Source: JAHIQC01 sp964565645 (GTDB taxonomy: Bacteria > Actinomycetota > Coriobacteriia > Anaerosomatales > JAHIQC01). Taken from it: a DNA stretch of 39,785 bases. The notes below the pieces were generated by a model that saw nothing but the letters and a program-made list of their open reading frames with translations, did not search any database and was not told the DNA's origin. Where the stretch lies: NCBI GenBank assembly GCA_964565645.1, contig CAZMFQ010000016.1, forward strand, positions 1 through 39,785, given 5' to 3'. The position numbers and the translations under genes are program-made. Below are positions 17,012 through 25,776 of the stretch, in pieces (position 1 is the first letter of the stretch; each line of letters opens with the position of its first letter).

Positions 17012-17075
17012 GTGACGCGCGCGGCCTTGGGAATCCATACTGTGTGAAAGCCCGCCCCCGGCAGGAGGTCTTTCG

Positions 17076-17663
17076 ATGTCCGACCACGTGGTCCTCAAGG
17101 GCGTCGTCGCACAGAGCGCGTTCGACTACGTCAAGGAAGCGCACGGTATGCCTGTGTGGGATGCCGTGATCGCCCGCCTGTCGGACTCGGACCGCATCGC
17201 CGTGACGGCCGGCGGCAACGTCCCCCTCGAAGCGATGGGTCGTTTCAACGAGGCGTTCGTCGAGGAGGCATGCGGCGGTTCGCGCACTCGCGCCCAGGAG
17301 GAGTTCCGCCGCATGGGCGCAAAGTCCGCGGACAAGCTTCTGACCGGCAACGGCATCTTCAGCATCTTTGCGCGGTTCGTGACGCCCAAACAGGTCCTGG
17401 CGCGCGCGGACAGCGTCATCAAGACCGCGTACCCCGGCGTGAGTGTCACGACCGAGCTTGCGGCCGACGAGTCCGGCGGCGTGATCCGCATGACCGGCAT
17501 GGCCGGCTATCCGTACGGCAGTCAGCGCGTCGTGGGCTGGCTTCTGCGAGGACTCGAGATCGTCGGCGGGACGAACGCGCGCGTCACCGAGCGGAACTGG
17601 GACGCAGGCCGCATCGACAGCGACGTCTACGAGATCGTCGTGAGCTGGGACGGCTGGAAGTAG
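17076..17663 (+). CDS. TIGR02265/heme-NO-binding-like protein of unknown function
   Basis: A 195-residue soluble protein. The order of features (N-terminal LKGVVAQSAFDYVKEAHGMPVW, a central helical part, TPKQVLARADSVIKTAYPGV, then GWLLRGLEIVGGTNARVTE and a final strand ending in VVSWDG) resembles the TIGR02265 (DUF2378) family, first described from Myxococcus paralogues, and more distantly the heme-NO-binding fold. No His with clear haem-ligand context is seen, so ligand binding is not claimed. It has an AGGAGG ribosome site and follows the cytochrome after 64 bases, possibly in the same transcript. Confidence 0.45.
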   Translation: MSDHVVLKGVVAQSAFDYVKEAHGMPVWDAVIARLSDSDRIAVTAGGNVPLEAMGRFNEAFVEEACGGSRTRAQEEFRRMGAKSADKLLTGNGIFSIFARFVTPKQVLARADSVIKTAYPGVSVTTELAADESGGVIRMTGMAGYPYGSQRVVGWLLRGLEIVGGTNARVTERNWDAGRIDSDVYEIVVSWDGWK

Positions 17664-17773
17664 GGCGCGGGTCGGCTGCCGGAAGCGCGGCCGGAAGCGC
17701 CCGCGGCGGCGCGGCGGGCCGTTCCTCGGCTACAATGCTCCTGCACCGTCGTCGCGCTGAAAGGCCTCACCTC

Positions 17774-19117
17774 ATGATCCCTCGCTACTCCCGTCCCGAG
17801 ATGGCCCGCATCTGGGAGCTCGAGAACAAGTTCGAGATCTGGCGCGAGATCGAGGTCCTGGCGTGCGAGGCGCAGGCCGAGCTCGGGCAGGCCGGGATCA
17901 CCGCCGAGGAAGCCGCGCACATCCGCAGAAGCGCCGCGTTCACCGTCGAGCGCATCGACGAGATCGAGCGCGTGACGAACCACGACGTGATCGCATTCCT
18001 CACCAACATGGCCGAGTACATCGACGCCGGTATCCCCGAGGGCGAACCCAAGCCGAGCCGCTGGGTGCACTACGGCATGACCTCGAGCGACCTAGGCGAC
18101 ACCGCGCTGTGCTACCAGATGACCCAGGCGATCGACATCCTCATCGCCGACGTGCGCCGCATCGGCGAGATCTGCAAGCGTCGCGCGTTCGAGACCCGCG
18201 AGATGCTCTGCGTGGGCCGCACCCACGGCATCCATGCCGAGCCCATGGTCATGGGCATGAAGTTCGGCCGCTGGGCCTGGGCCATGAAGCGTGCCGAGGA
18301 GCGTCTCGTGCGCACCCGCGACAACGTCGCCGTCGGCGCCATCTCCGGCGCGGTGGGCAGCTACTCCAACATCGACCCCTTCGTCGAGACCTACGTGTGC
18401 GAGAAGCTCGGGCTCGTGCCGGAGCCGCTCTCCACGCAGGTCCTGCCGCGCGACCGCCACGCGCAGTTCCTGGCCGTGCTCGCCACGGTCGCTTCGACTG
18501 CCGAGGAGATCGCGCTCGAGGTCCGCGCGCTCCAGAAGTCCGACACGCTCGAGGCCGAGGAGCCGTTCGCGAAGGGCCAGAAGGGCAGCAGCGCGATGCC
18601 GCACAAGCGCAACCCGATCACCGCCGAGCGCGTGTGCGGGCTCGCACGCGTGGTGAAGGCCAATGCGCAAGTGGGCTTCGACAACGTGGCGCTGTGGCAC
18701 GAGCGCGACATCTCGCATTCCAGCGCCGAGCGGGTGGTGCTCGCCGACTCGACGATCGGACTGGACTACCTCCTGGGCAAGCTGGAGTGGATCCTCGACG
18801 GGCTCGTGCTCTATCCCGAGACCATGAAGGCGAACCTCGACCGCACGCGCGGACTGATCTACTCGAGCCGCGTGCTGCTCGCGCTCGTGAGTGCGGGGAT
18901 GCTGCGCGAGGACGCCTACGATGTGGTGCAGCGCAACGCGATGCTCGTGTGGGAAGACATCCAGCAGGCGCGCTCCGGCCCGAGCTACCGCGAGCGCCTC
19001 GAGGCTGACCCCGAGTTCCCGATCTGTGCCGAGGAACTCGACATCATCTTCGACCCGTGGGGCTTCCTCTCGCGCATCGGCGTGCTGTTCGACCGGCTGG
19101 AGACGCTCGAGTTCTAG
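17774..19117 (+). CDS. purB: Adenylosuccinate lyase
   Basis: A 447-residue enzyme of the fumarase/aspartase superfamily. It removes fumarate from SAICAR and from adenylosuccinate in purine synthesis. The signature loop GSSAMPHKRNP is at about residues 272-282. Upstream are the conserved WVHYGMTSSDLGDTA and GRTHGIHAEPMVMG (catalytic His), and the N-terminal MIPRYSRPEMARIW is typical of purB. The length is normal. ATG at 17774 begins the conserved N-terminus. A TACAAT hexamer at 17731-17736 is a possible -10. No other purine genes are adjacent. Confidence 0.95.
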   Translation: MIPRYSRPEMARIWELENKFEIWREIEVLACEAQAELGQAGITAEEAAHIRRSAAFTVERIDEIERVTNHDVIAFLTNMAEYIDAGIPEGEPKPSRWVHYGMTSSDLGDTALCYQMTQAIDILIADVRRIGEICKRRAFETREMLCVGRTHGIHAEPMVMGMKFGRWAWAMKRAEERLVRTRDNVAVGAISGAVGSYSNIDPFVETYVCEKLGLVPEPLSTQVLPRDRHAQFLAVLATVASTAEEIALEVRALQKSDTLEAEEPFAKGQKGSSAMPHKRNPITAERVCGLARVVKANAQVGFDNVALWHERDISHSSAERVVLADSTIGLDYLLGKLEWILDGLVLYPETMKANLDRTRGLIYSSRVLLALVSAGMLREDAYDVVQRNAMLVWEDIQQARSGPSYRERLEADPEFPICAEELDIIFDPWGFLSRIGVLFDRLETLEF

Positions 19118-19132
19118 GCCGGTCCGCACTGG

Positions 19133-19151
19133 CTGAATTCCAGCTGAACTC
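19133..19151. promoter_or_regulatory. Direct repeat with 11-bp period upstream of the two-component system
   Basis: CTGAATTC (19133-19140) and CTGAACTC (19144-19151) are spaced by one helical turn, the usual arrangement for OmpR/PhoB-type response regulators. A TACAAT -10 follows at about 19187 without a good -35, consistent with activated transcription. Related bases (GAGTTCAACTCCCG, GTTC repeated at 11 bp) precede the ABC genes at 21473-21488. Confidence 0.4.
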
Positions 19152-19221
19152 CCGGCGACACCGCTTTCGCGGACGCACTTCGCGCGTACAATCGCAGGCG
19201 GGAAGCGTTCAGGAGGAAGCC

Positions 19222-19959
19222 GTGGCGGACACAATCCTCGTCGTCGACGACGAAGCGAACATCTCGGAGCTCGTGCGTATCGCGCTCGAGCGCGAGGGCT
19301 TCGACGACGTCGTGACCGCTGCGTGCGTGGCCGATGCACTCGAACTCGCACGCCGTGACCGGCCCGCAGTCATCGTGCTCGACGTCATGCTCCCCGACGG
19401 CGACGGCTTCGCGGCGGCCAAGGAGATCCGCGGCTTCTGCGACGCTCCGATCCTGTTCCTTACCGCGCGCGACTCCGACGCCGACAAGCTCACCGGCTTC
19501 GGCGTGGGCGGTGACGACTACGTGACCAAGCCGTTCAACCCTCTCGAGGTGGCCGCACGCGTGCGAGCGCTCGCGCGCCGTGCCGGAGTCGGCGCGTCCT
19601 CTTCGGCGGTCTGGGACTGGGGCGAGTTCGTGCTCTACGAGGCCGAGGGGCGACTTGAAGTGCGCGGCACAGAGGCCGCGATCCCCGCTCGTGAGTTCCA
19701 GCTGCTCGCGTTCTTGTGCGCGAACGCCGGCCGGGTGTTCTCCAAGCGGCAGTTGTATCGCCAGGTCTGGGGCGAGGAGGCGATCGGAGAGGCTGACGAC
19801 AACACCGTGCAGGTCCACATCCGTCGCCTGCGCGAGAAGATCGAGCCTTCGCCGGGCGAGCCGCGCTACCTCGTGACCATGCGCGGCCTCGGTTACAAGC
19901 TCATGCCGCCGGCGAGCGGAACGAGCGGCCCTCGCGCGGTCGACAGGGGCGCACGATGA
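19222..19959 (+). CDS. OmpR/PhoB-type response regulator
   Basis: A 245-residue regulator. The receiver domain has the acidic pair in ILVVDDEAN, the phosphorylated Asp in VIVLDVMLPDGDGF, the Thr in LFLTARD and the Lys in YVTKPFNP. The winged helix domain from about residue 130 ends in the DNA-contacting NTVQVHIRRLREKI and the wing MRGLGYKL. Start is GTG with AGGAGG five bases upstream. It overlaps the sensor kinase gene by four bases (ATGA). A direct repeat with 11-bp period upstream suggests autoregulation. Confidence 0.92.
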   Translation: MADTILVVDDEANISELVRIALEREGFDDVVTAACVADALELARRDRPAVIVLDVMLPDGDGFAAAKEIRGFCDAPILFLTARDSDADKLTGFGVGGDDYVTKPFNPLEVAARVRALARRAGVGASSSAVWDWGEFVLYEAEGRLEVRGTEAAIPAREFQLLAFLCANAGRVFSKRQLYRQVWGEEAIGEADDNTVQVHIRRLREKIEPSPGEPRYLVTMRGLGYKLMPPASGTSGPRAVDRGAR

Positions 19960-21467
19960 GGTTGGGAGGCCGCCTGACCGGGCACTTCCTCGCACGCGTC
20001 GCGCTTCTGCTCGTGGCGCTCGGCGCGGTGTTCCTGGGGTGGATCCTGGTCCTCTCGTACTTCACGATCGGCCCGGGAAACACGCAGGCCACGCGCGTGG
20101 GGACCTCGCAGATCGTGCGGCAGGCGGCGCAGGAGACGACACTGTCAGCAGATGGGCGCCCCGTGTTCTCCGAGGATCTCGTGGCCGACGCCGCCGAGGC
20201 CGGGATCTGGCTCCAGGTGCTCGACGAAAGCGGCGTGGAGATCGCATCGACACCGCGCCCCGCGGACGTGCCCTCGCGCTACACGCCCGGCCAACTCGTG
20301 CTCTACCGCCAGACGCCGGGCGAGATCGACCAGCAGTCCGTCTCGACCTGGGCCACGCGCCTCGGTACGCGGGATCTCACCTTCGTCGCGGGCATGCCCC
20401 GATCGTCCGACTCGGCACCCGCGCTCTTCGTTGGCAAGCGTGTCGTGAACCCGGAGCCGCCCACGATCTGGACGCTGCTCGGGGCACTCCTGCTTGCCGG
20501 CGGCGCCACCACCATCGGCGTCGCCTGGCTGACGGGTCGTAGTCTCGCAAGGCCGCCGGTGCACATGATGGCCTGGCTCGCGGCGCTGGCGCGCGGGGAG
20601 TACGCGGAGCCGACCGACAAGCGCGGCCGCCCCGTGAGCCGCACAGTCGACGGCAGGGCGCTGCGCAAGCCGTACGCCACCTACCGTGAGGTCTTCGCGT
20701 CGCTCGATCGCCTGACCGCCGAGCTTCGCTCCACCGCCGAGGAGCGCACCCGCATCGAGGCCGCTCGCGACGAGTGGCTGGCGAGCGTGAGCCACGATCT
20801 GCGTACGCCGCTCACGAGCGTGAAGGGGTACGCGCAGATGCTCGCGAGCGAGCACGAGTTCGATGCCGAGGAGGTCCGCCGCCAGGCTGCCCTCATCGCT
20901 ACGCAAGCGAGCCACATGGATGCGCTGCTCGACGACATGAACCTCTCGTTCCGCCTGCGTTCCGATGCACTCGTGCTCGAGCGCCGGCGAGTCGACCTGA
21001 TCGAGCTCGTGCGTGAAGCAGCCGTCGACCTCGCCAACGACCCGCGCGCCGCCGGCCGGTCGGTCGTGTTCGAGGAGCCGCCCGGAACCGGCGCGATCAC
21101 CGTGCACGCGGACGCTTCGCTGTTGCGGCGTGCGCTCGCCAACCTGCTCGTGAACGCCGCCGTCCACAATCCCGCGGGCACGACCGTGCGCGTGAGCGTC
21201 GCGCATGAAGGCGCGTGGGCGATCGTGCGCGTCACCGACGATGGTGTGGGGATGGACGAGGCCACACGGGCCCGCCTGTTCGACCGCTACTTCCGTGGGA
21301 CCTCCACCGGGAGCGCGGAGGGGACCGGTCTGGGCATGGCCATCACGCGTGAGATCGCGCTCGCTCACAGCGGGAGCATCGATGTCGCGAGCACCCGGGG
21401 CGCCGGTACGACCGTGCAGATCGCGCTTCCGGCCGCTGAGTCAGGGGCGGAGTCCTCGGCGAGTTAA
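19956..21467 (+). CDS. Membrane sensor histidine kinase
   Basis: A 503-residue kinase. Transmembrane helices at about 10-35 and 165-190 enclose an extracytoplasmic sensor domain of about 130 residues. A HAMP-like linker follows, then the phospho-acceptor box WLASVSHDLRTPLTSVKGYA. The ATPase domain has N-box ANLLVNAAVHN, G1 DDGVGMDE, F-box RLFDRYFRG and G2 GTGLGMAI. The complete kinase is coupled to its response regulator. The ABC exporter directly downstream (71 bases) is the likely target, as in bacitracin- or lantibiotic-sensing systems; the signal is not known. Confidence 0.92.
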   Translation: MRLGGRLTGHFLARVALLLVALGAVFLGWILVLSYFTIGPGNTQATRVGTSQIVRQAAQETTLSADGRPVFSEDLVADAAEAGIWLQVLDESGVEIASTPRPADVPSRYTPGQLVLYRQTPGEIDQQSVSTWATRLGTRDLTFVAGMPRSSDSAPALFVGKRVVNPEPPTIWTLLGALLLAGGATTIGVAWLTGRSLARPPVHMMAWLAALARGEYAEPTDKRGRPVSRTVDGRALRKPYATYREVFASLDRLTAELRSTAEERTRIEAARDEWLASVSHDLRTPLTSVKGYAQMLASEHEFDAEEVRRQAALIATQASHMDALLDDMNLSFRLRSDALVLERRRVDLIELVREAAVDLANDPRAAGRSVVFEEPPGTGAITVHADASLLRRALANLLVNAAVHNPAGTTVRVSVAHEGAWAIVRVTDDGVGMDEATRARLFDRYFRGTSTGSAEGTGLGMAITREIALAHSGSIDVASTRGAGTTVQIALPAAESGAESSAS

Positions 21468-21472
21468 GGTCG

Positions 21473-21488
21473 AGTTCAACTCCCGTTC
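21473..21488. promoter_or_regulatory. Candidate response-regulator site before the ABC exporter
   Basis: GAGTTCAACTCCCGTTC carries GTTC twice, 11 bp apart (21474 and 21485). Its first seven bases equal the reverse complement of TGAACTC from the repeat upstream of the two-component genes, and AACTCCCG is shared. It lies in the 71-base gap before the ABC ATPase. Confidence 0.35.
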
Positions 21489-21538
21489 CACGGGACTTCA
21501 GGCCACCCCGCCATCCTTGTGTGCGGAGGTGGTGCGAC

Positions 21539-22492
21539 ATGACCGAACTCGTCGTACAGACGCACGGACTGACCAAGCGCTACGGAAAGCGCGACGTGGT
21601 CGACCGGCTCGACCTGAATGTTGCGCGCGGAGAGATCTACGGCTTCCTGGGCCTCAACGGCGCCGGCAAGACCACGACCATCCGCATGCTCATGGGGCTC
21701 ATCCACCCGACCGGCGGGACCGCGCGCCTGTTCGGGAGGCAGGTGCCACGGGAGCGGATGCAGGTGATGCGGCGCGTCGGCTCCCTCGTGGAGAGCCCGA
21801 GCTTCTATGCCCACCTGACCGGGCGCGAGAACCTGCGGGTGCTTGCGACGCTTCTGGGTGTACCCGAGTCCCGGATCGACGAGGTGCTCGCCATCGTGCG
21901 TCTCTCCGACGCAGCCGATCGCAAGGCGGGGGAGTACTCGCTCGGGATGAAGCAGCGGCTCGGAATCGCCTCGGCGCTCATCGGCTCGCCCGAGCTGGTG
22001 GTGCTCGACGAGCCCACGAACGGCCTCGACCCTGCCGGCATCCACGAGATCCGCGACCTCATCCGCAGCATGCCGCGCGAGCACGGCATCACGGTGCTCG
22101 TGTCGAGCCACCTGCTCGCCGAGATCGATCAGATGGCCACGAGTGTGGGCGTCATCCATGGAGGGCGTCTTGTGTTCGAGGGGCCGATCACCGAGCTGCG
22201 CGGGCGGTCGCGTGGGCACGTGCGTCTCGCGGTCGATGCGCCCGAGCGCGCGCTCGAGATCGCTGACGCCGCCGGTCTCAGGCTCGCTCTCGATCCGACG
22301 ACCGCCGAGGAGTGTGCTGTCGTCCACGACGGACCTTGCGCGCTTCGCTTCGACTCGCTGGAGCGTACGGACGCGGCGCTGCTCGTCCGTGAACTGGTGA
22401 ATAGCGGCGTCTCGGTCTATCGGGTCGAGGAGCAGGCTCGCACGCTCGAGGAGATATTCCTGGAGCTCACGGGAACGGGGGAGAGCGTATGA
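21539..22492 (+). CDS. BcrA-type ABC transporter ATP-binding protein
   Basis: A 317-residue ATPase of the ABC-2 drug/peptide exporter class. Visible are Walker A LNGAGKTTT, the Q-loop region, signature YSLGMKQRLGIASAL, Walker B LVVLDEPTNGLDP and switch His in VSSHLLAEID, with a C-terminal extension typical of BcrA and CcmA-like exporters. ATG at 21539 has GGAGG upstream and is preferred to an ATG at 21521. Its end overlaps the first permease gene by four bases. Position after a two-component system suggests induction by the exported agent. Confidence 0.9.
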   Translation: MTELVVQTHGLTKRYGKRDVVDRLDLNVARGEIYGFLGLNGAGKTTTIRMLMGLIHPTGGTARLFGRQVPRERMQVMRRVGSLVESPSFYAHLTGRENLRVLATLLGVPESRIDEVLAIVRLSDAADRKAGEYSLGMKQRLGIASALIGSPELVVLDEPTNGLDPAGIHEIRDLIRSMPREHGITVLVSSHLLAEIDQMATSVGVIHGGRLVFEGPITELRGRSRGHVRLAVDAPERALEIADAAGLRLALDPTTAEECAVVHDGPCALRFDSLERTDAALLVRELVNSGVSVYRVEEQARTLEEIFLELTGTGESV

Positions 22493-23316
22493 ACGGCACG
22501 ACGAACACCGCTCGTGCGGCGGCGCGGACCCATCCGTCCGTTCGGCCTCGGGCGAACGCACTGCATCGCGCGGATTGGCAGCGGATGCGGCGCACGTGGC
22601 TCGTCCCGCTGACGATCCTTGGCCCGCTCGGAGTCACGGTGCTGGGCGTCATCCTGTTCCTGATGCGCGGCGAGTACATGCTTGAGGCCTATCGTGCCGG
22701 CACACAGACCGGATTCCAGGTGGCGACCGGGGAGCTCGGTATGATCCAGGTCTTCTCGCTGGGTCTCGGTGCGGCGCTCCTCGCATCCATGATCGTGGAC
22801 TTGGAGCACCGCTCGGACATGTGGAAGGCGACCTTCGCCCTGCCCGTCTCGCGGTGGCGCACGTATACGGTCAAGTACGCATGGTGCGCAGGTCTGCTCG
22901 CGGCGTCCTCTGCGCTCATGTCGTTCGGGTATGCGGCCATCATGCTCTGGCAGCATCTCGGCCCGCTGCCGCTGCGGGAGCTGATCCGCATCGCCGTACT
23001 GCCGTGGGTCGCGGTGCTTCCGCTGCTTGCGTTCCAGTTGCTGCTCTCGACGTGGTTCGCGAACCAGGCGTTCCCGCTCGCCGCCGGTATCCTGGCGCCG
23101 CTGTTCGGGATGGGCATGTCCAAGCTGCCGCCGTGGACGCCGTGGCGGCTGCCGGCCCAGGCGCTCGTGTACTCGGTCGGTGGCGTCGTGCCCGGCAGCC
23201 CCGGAGAGCAGCTCTCCTGGTTCGGCTCGCCGCAGATCGTGATATTCGGCGTCTTCGAGGCGGTGCTGCTCGTGTTGCTCGGCGCCGCCATTCTGTCCAG
23301 ACGAGAGATCAGGTAG
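22489..23316 (+). CDS. ABC-2 type permease, first subunit
   Basis: A 275-residue membrane protein with a cytoplasmic N-terminus of about 35 residues and six hydrophobic segments, the pattern of ABC-2 permeases related to BcrB and the lantibiotic immunity subunits. The LEHRSDMWKATFALPVSRWRTY stretch before the third helix is a recognisable family element (the same 'LPVSR' recurs in the next gene). It overlaps the ATPase gene (ATGA) and is followed by the second permease after 11 bases. Together the three make a heteromeric exporter. Confidence 0.8.
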   Translation: MNGTTNTARAAARTHPSVRPRANALHRADWQRMRRTWLVPLTILGPLGVTVLGVILFLMRGEYMLEAYRAGTQTGFQVATGELGMIQVFSLGLGAALLASMIVDLEHRSDMWKATFALPVSRWRTYTVKYAWCAGLLAASSALMSFGYAAIMLWQHLGPLPLRELIRIAVLPWVAVLPLLAFQLLLSTWFANQAFPLAAGILAPLFGMGMSKLPPWTPWRLPAQALVYSVGGVVPGSPGEQLSWFGSPQIVIFGVFEAVLLVLLGAAILSRREIR

Positions 23317-23327
23317 GGGGTCATCCA

Positions 23328-24071
23328 GTGCTCAAGATGCTCAAGGTGGAACTCATGAAGACCCAGTGGTTGCTCGTGGGGGTCGTGATCCTGCTCGGAC
23401 CGGTCTTTGCGGTCCTGCTGGGAGTCAACCCGGGCGGCGACCTTCTGGGTGCCGAGGCGTGGAAGACGGCCTATGGCTTCGCGGCCGTCCGCTATGCGTG
23501 GCTCTTCTACCCGCTGCTCGCCGGCGTCTTCGCGGCGCTCGTCTGCCGCCCCGATCATGCGGGCGGCGGCTGGAAGCAGATCGTCGCGCTGCCCGTCTCG
23601 CGCGCGCACCTCTATCTCGCCAAGTTCGTCGTACTTGCGGGCCTGCTCGCGGTCACGAACCTCATCTTCGGAGGAGTGTTCGTGTTGGCCGGCCTTGCCG
23701 AGCACCTCGGGACGGTCGGCATCCCGTGGGGTGAGATCGGCAGGTCGCTGCTGGCGGGGTGGCTTGCGGTGCTTCCGCTCGCGGCGGTCCAGCTGTGGGC
23801 CTCGAGCCGCTGGAAGAGCTTCGGGGCCGCGCTCGCGCTCAACGTCTGCTTCACGCTTCCGGCGATCTTCGCTGCGCAGTCGCACGAGTTCGCGCCGTGG
23901 TATCCGTGGGCGCAGCCGGTGCTCGCGATGTCGGGCCTCGGGCCGACATCGGCCGAGGACATCGCGCTCGGCATCTCGATGAAGACGCTCTGGACGGTCA
24001 TCGTGGGCGGGCTTGTGGTGGCACTTTCGGGTGGGCTGCTCACGTTCCAGCGCGCCGACCTGCACTCGTAG
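23328..24071 (+). CDS. ABC-2 type permease, second subunit
   Basis: A 247-residue membrane protein with six hydrophobic segments, homologous in layout to the preceding subunit: short N-terminal amphipathic lead LKMLKVELMKTQW, then ALPVSRAHLYLAKF before the third helix. Start is GTG with AGGGGG seven bases upstream. It is the last gene of the two-component and ABC exporter cluster. Paired non-identical permeases are usual in antimicrobial-peptide exporters of the lantibiotic-immunity type. Confidence 0.78.
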   Translation: MLKMLKVELMKTQWLLVGVVILLGPVFAVLLGVNPGGDLLGAEAWKTAYGFAAVRYAWLFYPLLAGVFAALVCRPDHAGGGWKQIVALPVSRAHLYLAKFVVLAGLLAVTNLIFGGVFVLAGLAEHLGTVGIPWGEIGRSLLAGWLAVLPLAAVQLWASSRWKSFGAALALNVCFTLPAIFAAQSHEFAPWYPWAQPVLAMSGLGPTSAEDIALGISMKTLWTVIVGGLVVALSGGLLTFQRADLHS

Positions 24072-24125
24072 TGCGGGTCGTCTCGGGAGCGGGTCCCATG
24101 TTCACGCTGTCGCTTCCTTGGACGC

Positions 24126-24737
24126 CTAGGGCTTGCGCACCCCGTAGCGCAGGACGGTCTTGAGCTTCTCGGCGGCCGCGCGGTTCGGGTCACCGAGGTA
24201 GATCTCGTGGTGTCGCCCTGTGATCTCGCAGCCGGTCTCCCGCGCGAACGCGAAGAGACGCTCGATGGTGGCGGGCTCCTCGGCATACGGGCCGACATGG
24301 AGGACCTGGACGCTCGGGCCCTCGGAGAACGTCTGCAGGCGGATGTCGGCGAGGCGCGGCAGGTCCTTCTTGGCCGCGACCTTGGCGCGCACGGTCTCGA
24401 TGAACTCGCCGTCGACCTCGTCGGGCACCGCGATCATGAGCCGCCACGGGAGTGTGGTGCGATCCGCGGGAGTGAACTCGCTCGCGCCACCGGGCTGTCC
24501 GTACAGGCCTTCGAGCGGGGAAACCTTGTAGGCCAGGCCGAGCTGCTTCTTGGCGGCGAACTTGACGGGATAGGCCAGCCCGAAGAGCGTGCCGACGGCT
24601 TCCTGGAACGACTCGCCGCCGATGTCGCCGATACCTTCGAGCTGCAGGAATCGCAGCGGCGGGACATCCACGAGCACGGGCGCAGCTGCGCTCGGCTTGT
24701 AGAGCGCTGCGAGTCGGCGGGCATCGAGTGGCGGCAT
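24126..24737 (-). CDS. GyrI-like domain protein
   Basis: A 203-residue protein matching the longer class of GyrI-like proteins: an N-terminal DARRLAALYKPSAAAPVLVDVPPLRFLQLEGIGDI, a central region with WRLMIAVPDEVDGEFIETV, and HVGPYAEEPATIERLFAFARETG, which carries the G-P-Y turn of the fold. It probably binds a small organic ligand in the cytoplasm; no DNA-binding domain is present. ATG at 24737 has AAAGGATCC upstream. It is transcribed leftward, convergent with the ABC permease gene, and has no operon partner. Confidence 0.78.
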   Translation of the reverse strand: MPPLDARRLAALYKPSAAAPVLVDVPPLRFLQLEGIGDIGGESFQEAVGTLFGLAYPVKFAAKKQLGLAYKVSPLEGLYGQPGGASEFTPADRTTLPWRLMIAVPDEVDGEFIETVRAKVAAKKDLPRLADIRLQTFSEGPSVQVLHVGPYAEEPATIERLFAFARETGCEITGRHHEIYLGDPNRAAAEKLKTVLRYGVRKP

Positions 24738-24786
24738 GGGATCCTTTGGGGACGTGGCCGTGTTGGGAAGAGTGTAGCGCGACGGA

Positions 24787-25143
24787 CTAGGTGTCCCCAG
24801 ACATGGCATCACGGATCTGCGCGAGTCGTGAGGCCACAGACGGGACCTCATCGCGAAGGACCACCGTGACCACGCGCCAGTCGATTCCCTCGTAGTGATG
24901 CGTGAGGCGATCGCGCAGCCGGGCCATGAGCGACCAGGGCACATCGGCGAAGCGCTCTCGAGTCTCGGCGCTGACTCGCTTTGCCGCCTCACCCAAGACA
25001 GTCAGGTTCCAGAGCACTTGCTCGTCGCGCTCGAGCAGTGATCCGAGGGGGTTTTCGCCGGTCGATTCGCCGAGGAGGACGAGCCGCTGAGCCGCGTGCA
25101 CAAGATCGTCCAGAAGCAGCGAATCGTCACGCCCCCCAGACAT
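24787..25143 (-). CDS. hepT: HepT-like HEPN toxin (DUF86)
   Basis: A 118-residue all-helical HEPN protein. The catalytic RNase motif RX4HXY is present as RDRLTHHY near residue 82, and the preceding NLTVLGEAAKRVS helix is typical of HepT/DUF86. These toxins cleave RNA and are silenced by oligo-AMPylation of the motif Tyr by the cognate MntA nucleotidyltransferase (known for the Shewanella pair). ATG at 25143 has AAGAGG upstream; a start at 25158 is also open. The gene overlaps the end of the antitoxin gene, giving antitoxin-first, translationally coupled expression. Confidence 0.82.
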   Translation of the reverse strand: MSGGRDDSLLLDDLVHAAQRLVLLGESTGENPLGSLLERDEQVLWNLTVLGEAAKRVSAETRERFADVPWSLMARLRDRLTHHYEGIDWRVVTVVLRDEVPSVASRLAQIRDAMSGDT

Positions 25144-25687
25144 AGATGACCTCTTCATCGACTCGCGGACGCAGCTGATGCTTCAGGGTCTCAGGTCGGA
25201 CCATATCCACTCGACGTCCGAGTATCGATTCGGCGAATTCACCGGCTTCAAGAAACCTCAGGCCGCCGGGGTCATTCGTCTCCACGAGTAGGTCCACGTC
25301 GCTGTCCGGTTCCTGCTCGCCTCGCGCGAAGGACCCGAACACTCCGATGCGCTCGAATCGGAACCGCTCGCCGAACTCACGACCATGGGAGCGGATACGA
25401 ACGGCGATATCGCCGAGATCGCGCGCGGCTGTCGGTTGCGGTTCGACCGCGGTCGGGCCGTAGACGGCAGTCGCCTCTGCTGCCAGCAAGCCGGACGGCG
25501 CAAGGGCATCAAGCGCCCGAGCTGCCTGTGCCACCCGATCCAGACTCGCAGTTCGATATGCCGTTGCCTCCCAGCGGGCGATCTGCTGCTGCGAGGTGTC
25601 GAGCTCTGCTGCAAGCTCGCGCTGGGACATGCCGGCTGAGCGCCGGGTGCGTACGAGAAGCTCTCCTATGTCCAGAACGTCGTCCAT
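25127..25687 (-). CDS. mntA: HTH-fused MntA-type nucleotidyltransferase antitoxin
   Basis: A 186-residue two-domain protein. Residues 5-60 form an XRE-type helix-turn-helix (LVRTRRSAGMSQRELAAELD, then SQQQIARWEA). From about residue 95 there is a minimal nucleotidyltransferase with the GSFARGEQEPDSDVDLLVE active-site motif, where the SD and VD acidic residues bind metal. MntA proteins AMPylate HepT; most are single-domain, so the HTH fusion suggests direct autoregulation. A perfect palindrome lies 13 bases upstream of the ATG. HepT follows with an overlap of 17 bases. Confidence 0.85.
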   Translation of the reverse strand: MDDVLDIGELLVRTRRSAGMSQRELAAELDTSQQQIARWEATAYRTASLDRVAQAARALDALAPSGLLAAEATAVYGPTAVEPQPTAARDLGDIAVRIRSHGREFGERFRFERIGVFGSFARGEQEPDSDVDLLVETNDPGGLRFLEAGEFAESILGRRVDMVRPETLKHQLRPRVDEEVIYVWGA

Positions 25688-25699
25688 GAGAGCCAGAGT

Positions 25700-25715
25700 A
25701 CATCATATATGATGT
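25700..25715. promoter_or_regulatory. Perfect palindrome, probable operator of the HepT/MntA module
   Basis: ACATCATATATGATGT equals its reverse complement. It lies just upstream of the antitoxin start and contains TATGAT on the transcribed strand, a good -10, so binding by the HTH antitoxin would block transcription. Confidence 0.65.
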
Positions 25716-25776
25716 GAATCACAACATGAGGGCTGTATTCTTGCAACCGCTGCACACCGCCCCACGCCCACCAGCG

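Noticed and set aside
14471..17098. Long minus-strand open frame (875 codons) opposite the cytochrome
   Set aside because: Arg/Val/Gly-rich low-complexity translation typical of the complementary strand of high-GC genes; the plus strand has a signal peptide and 17 haem motifs.
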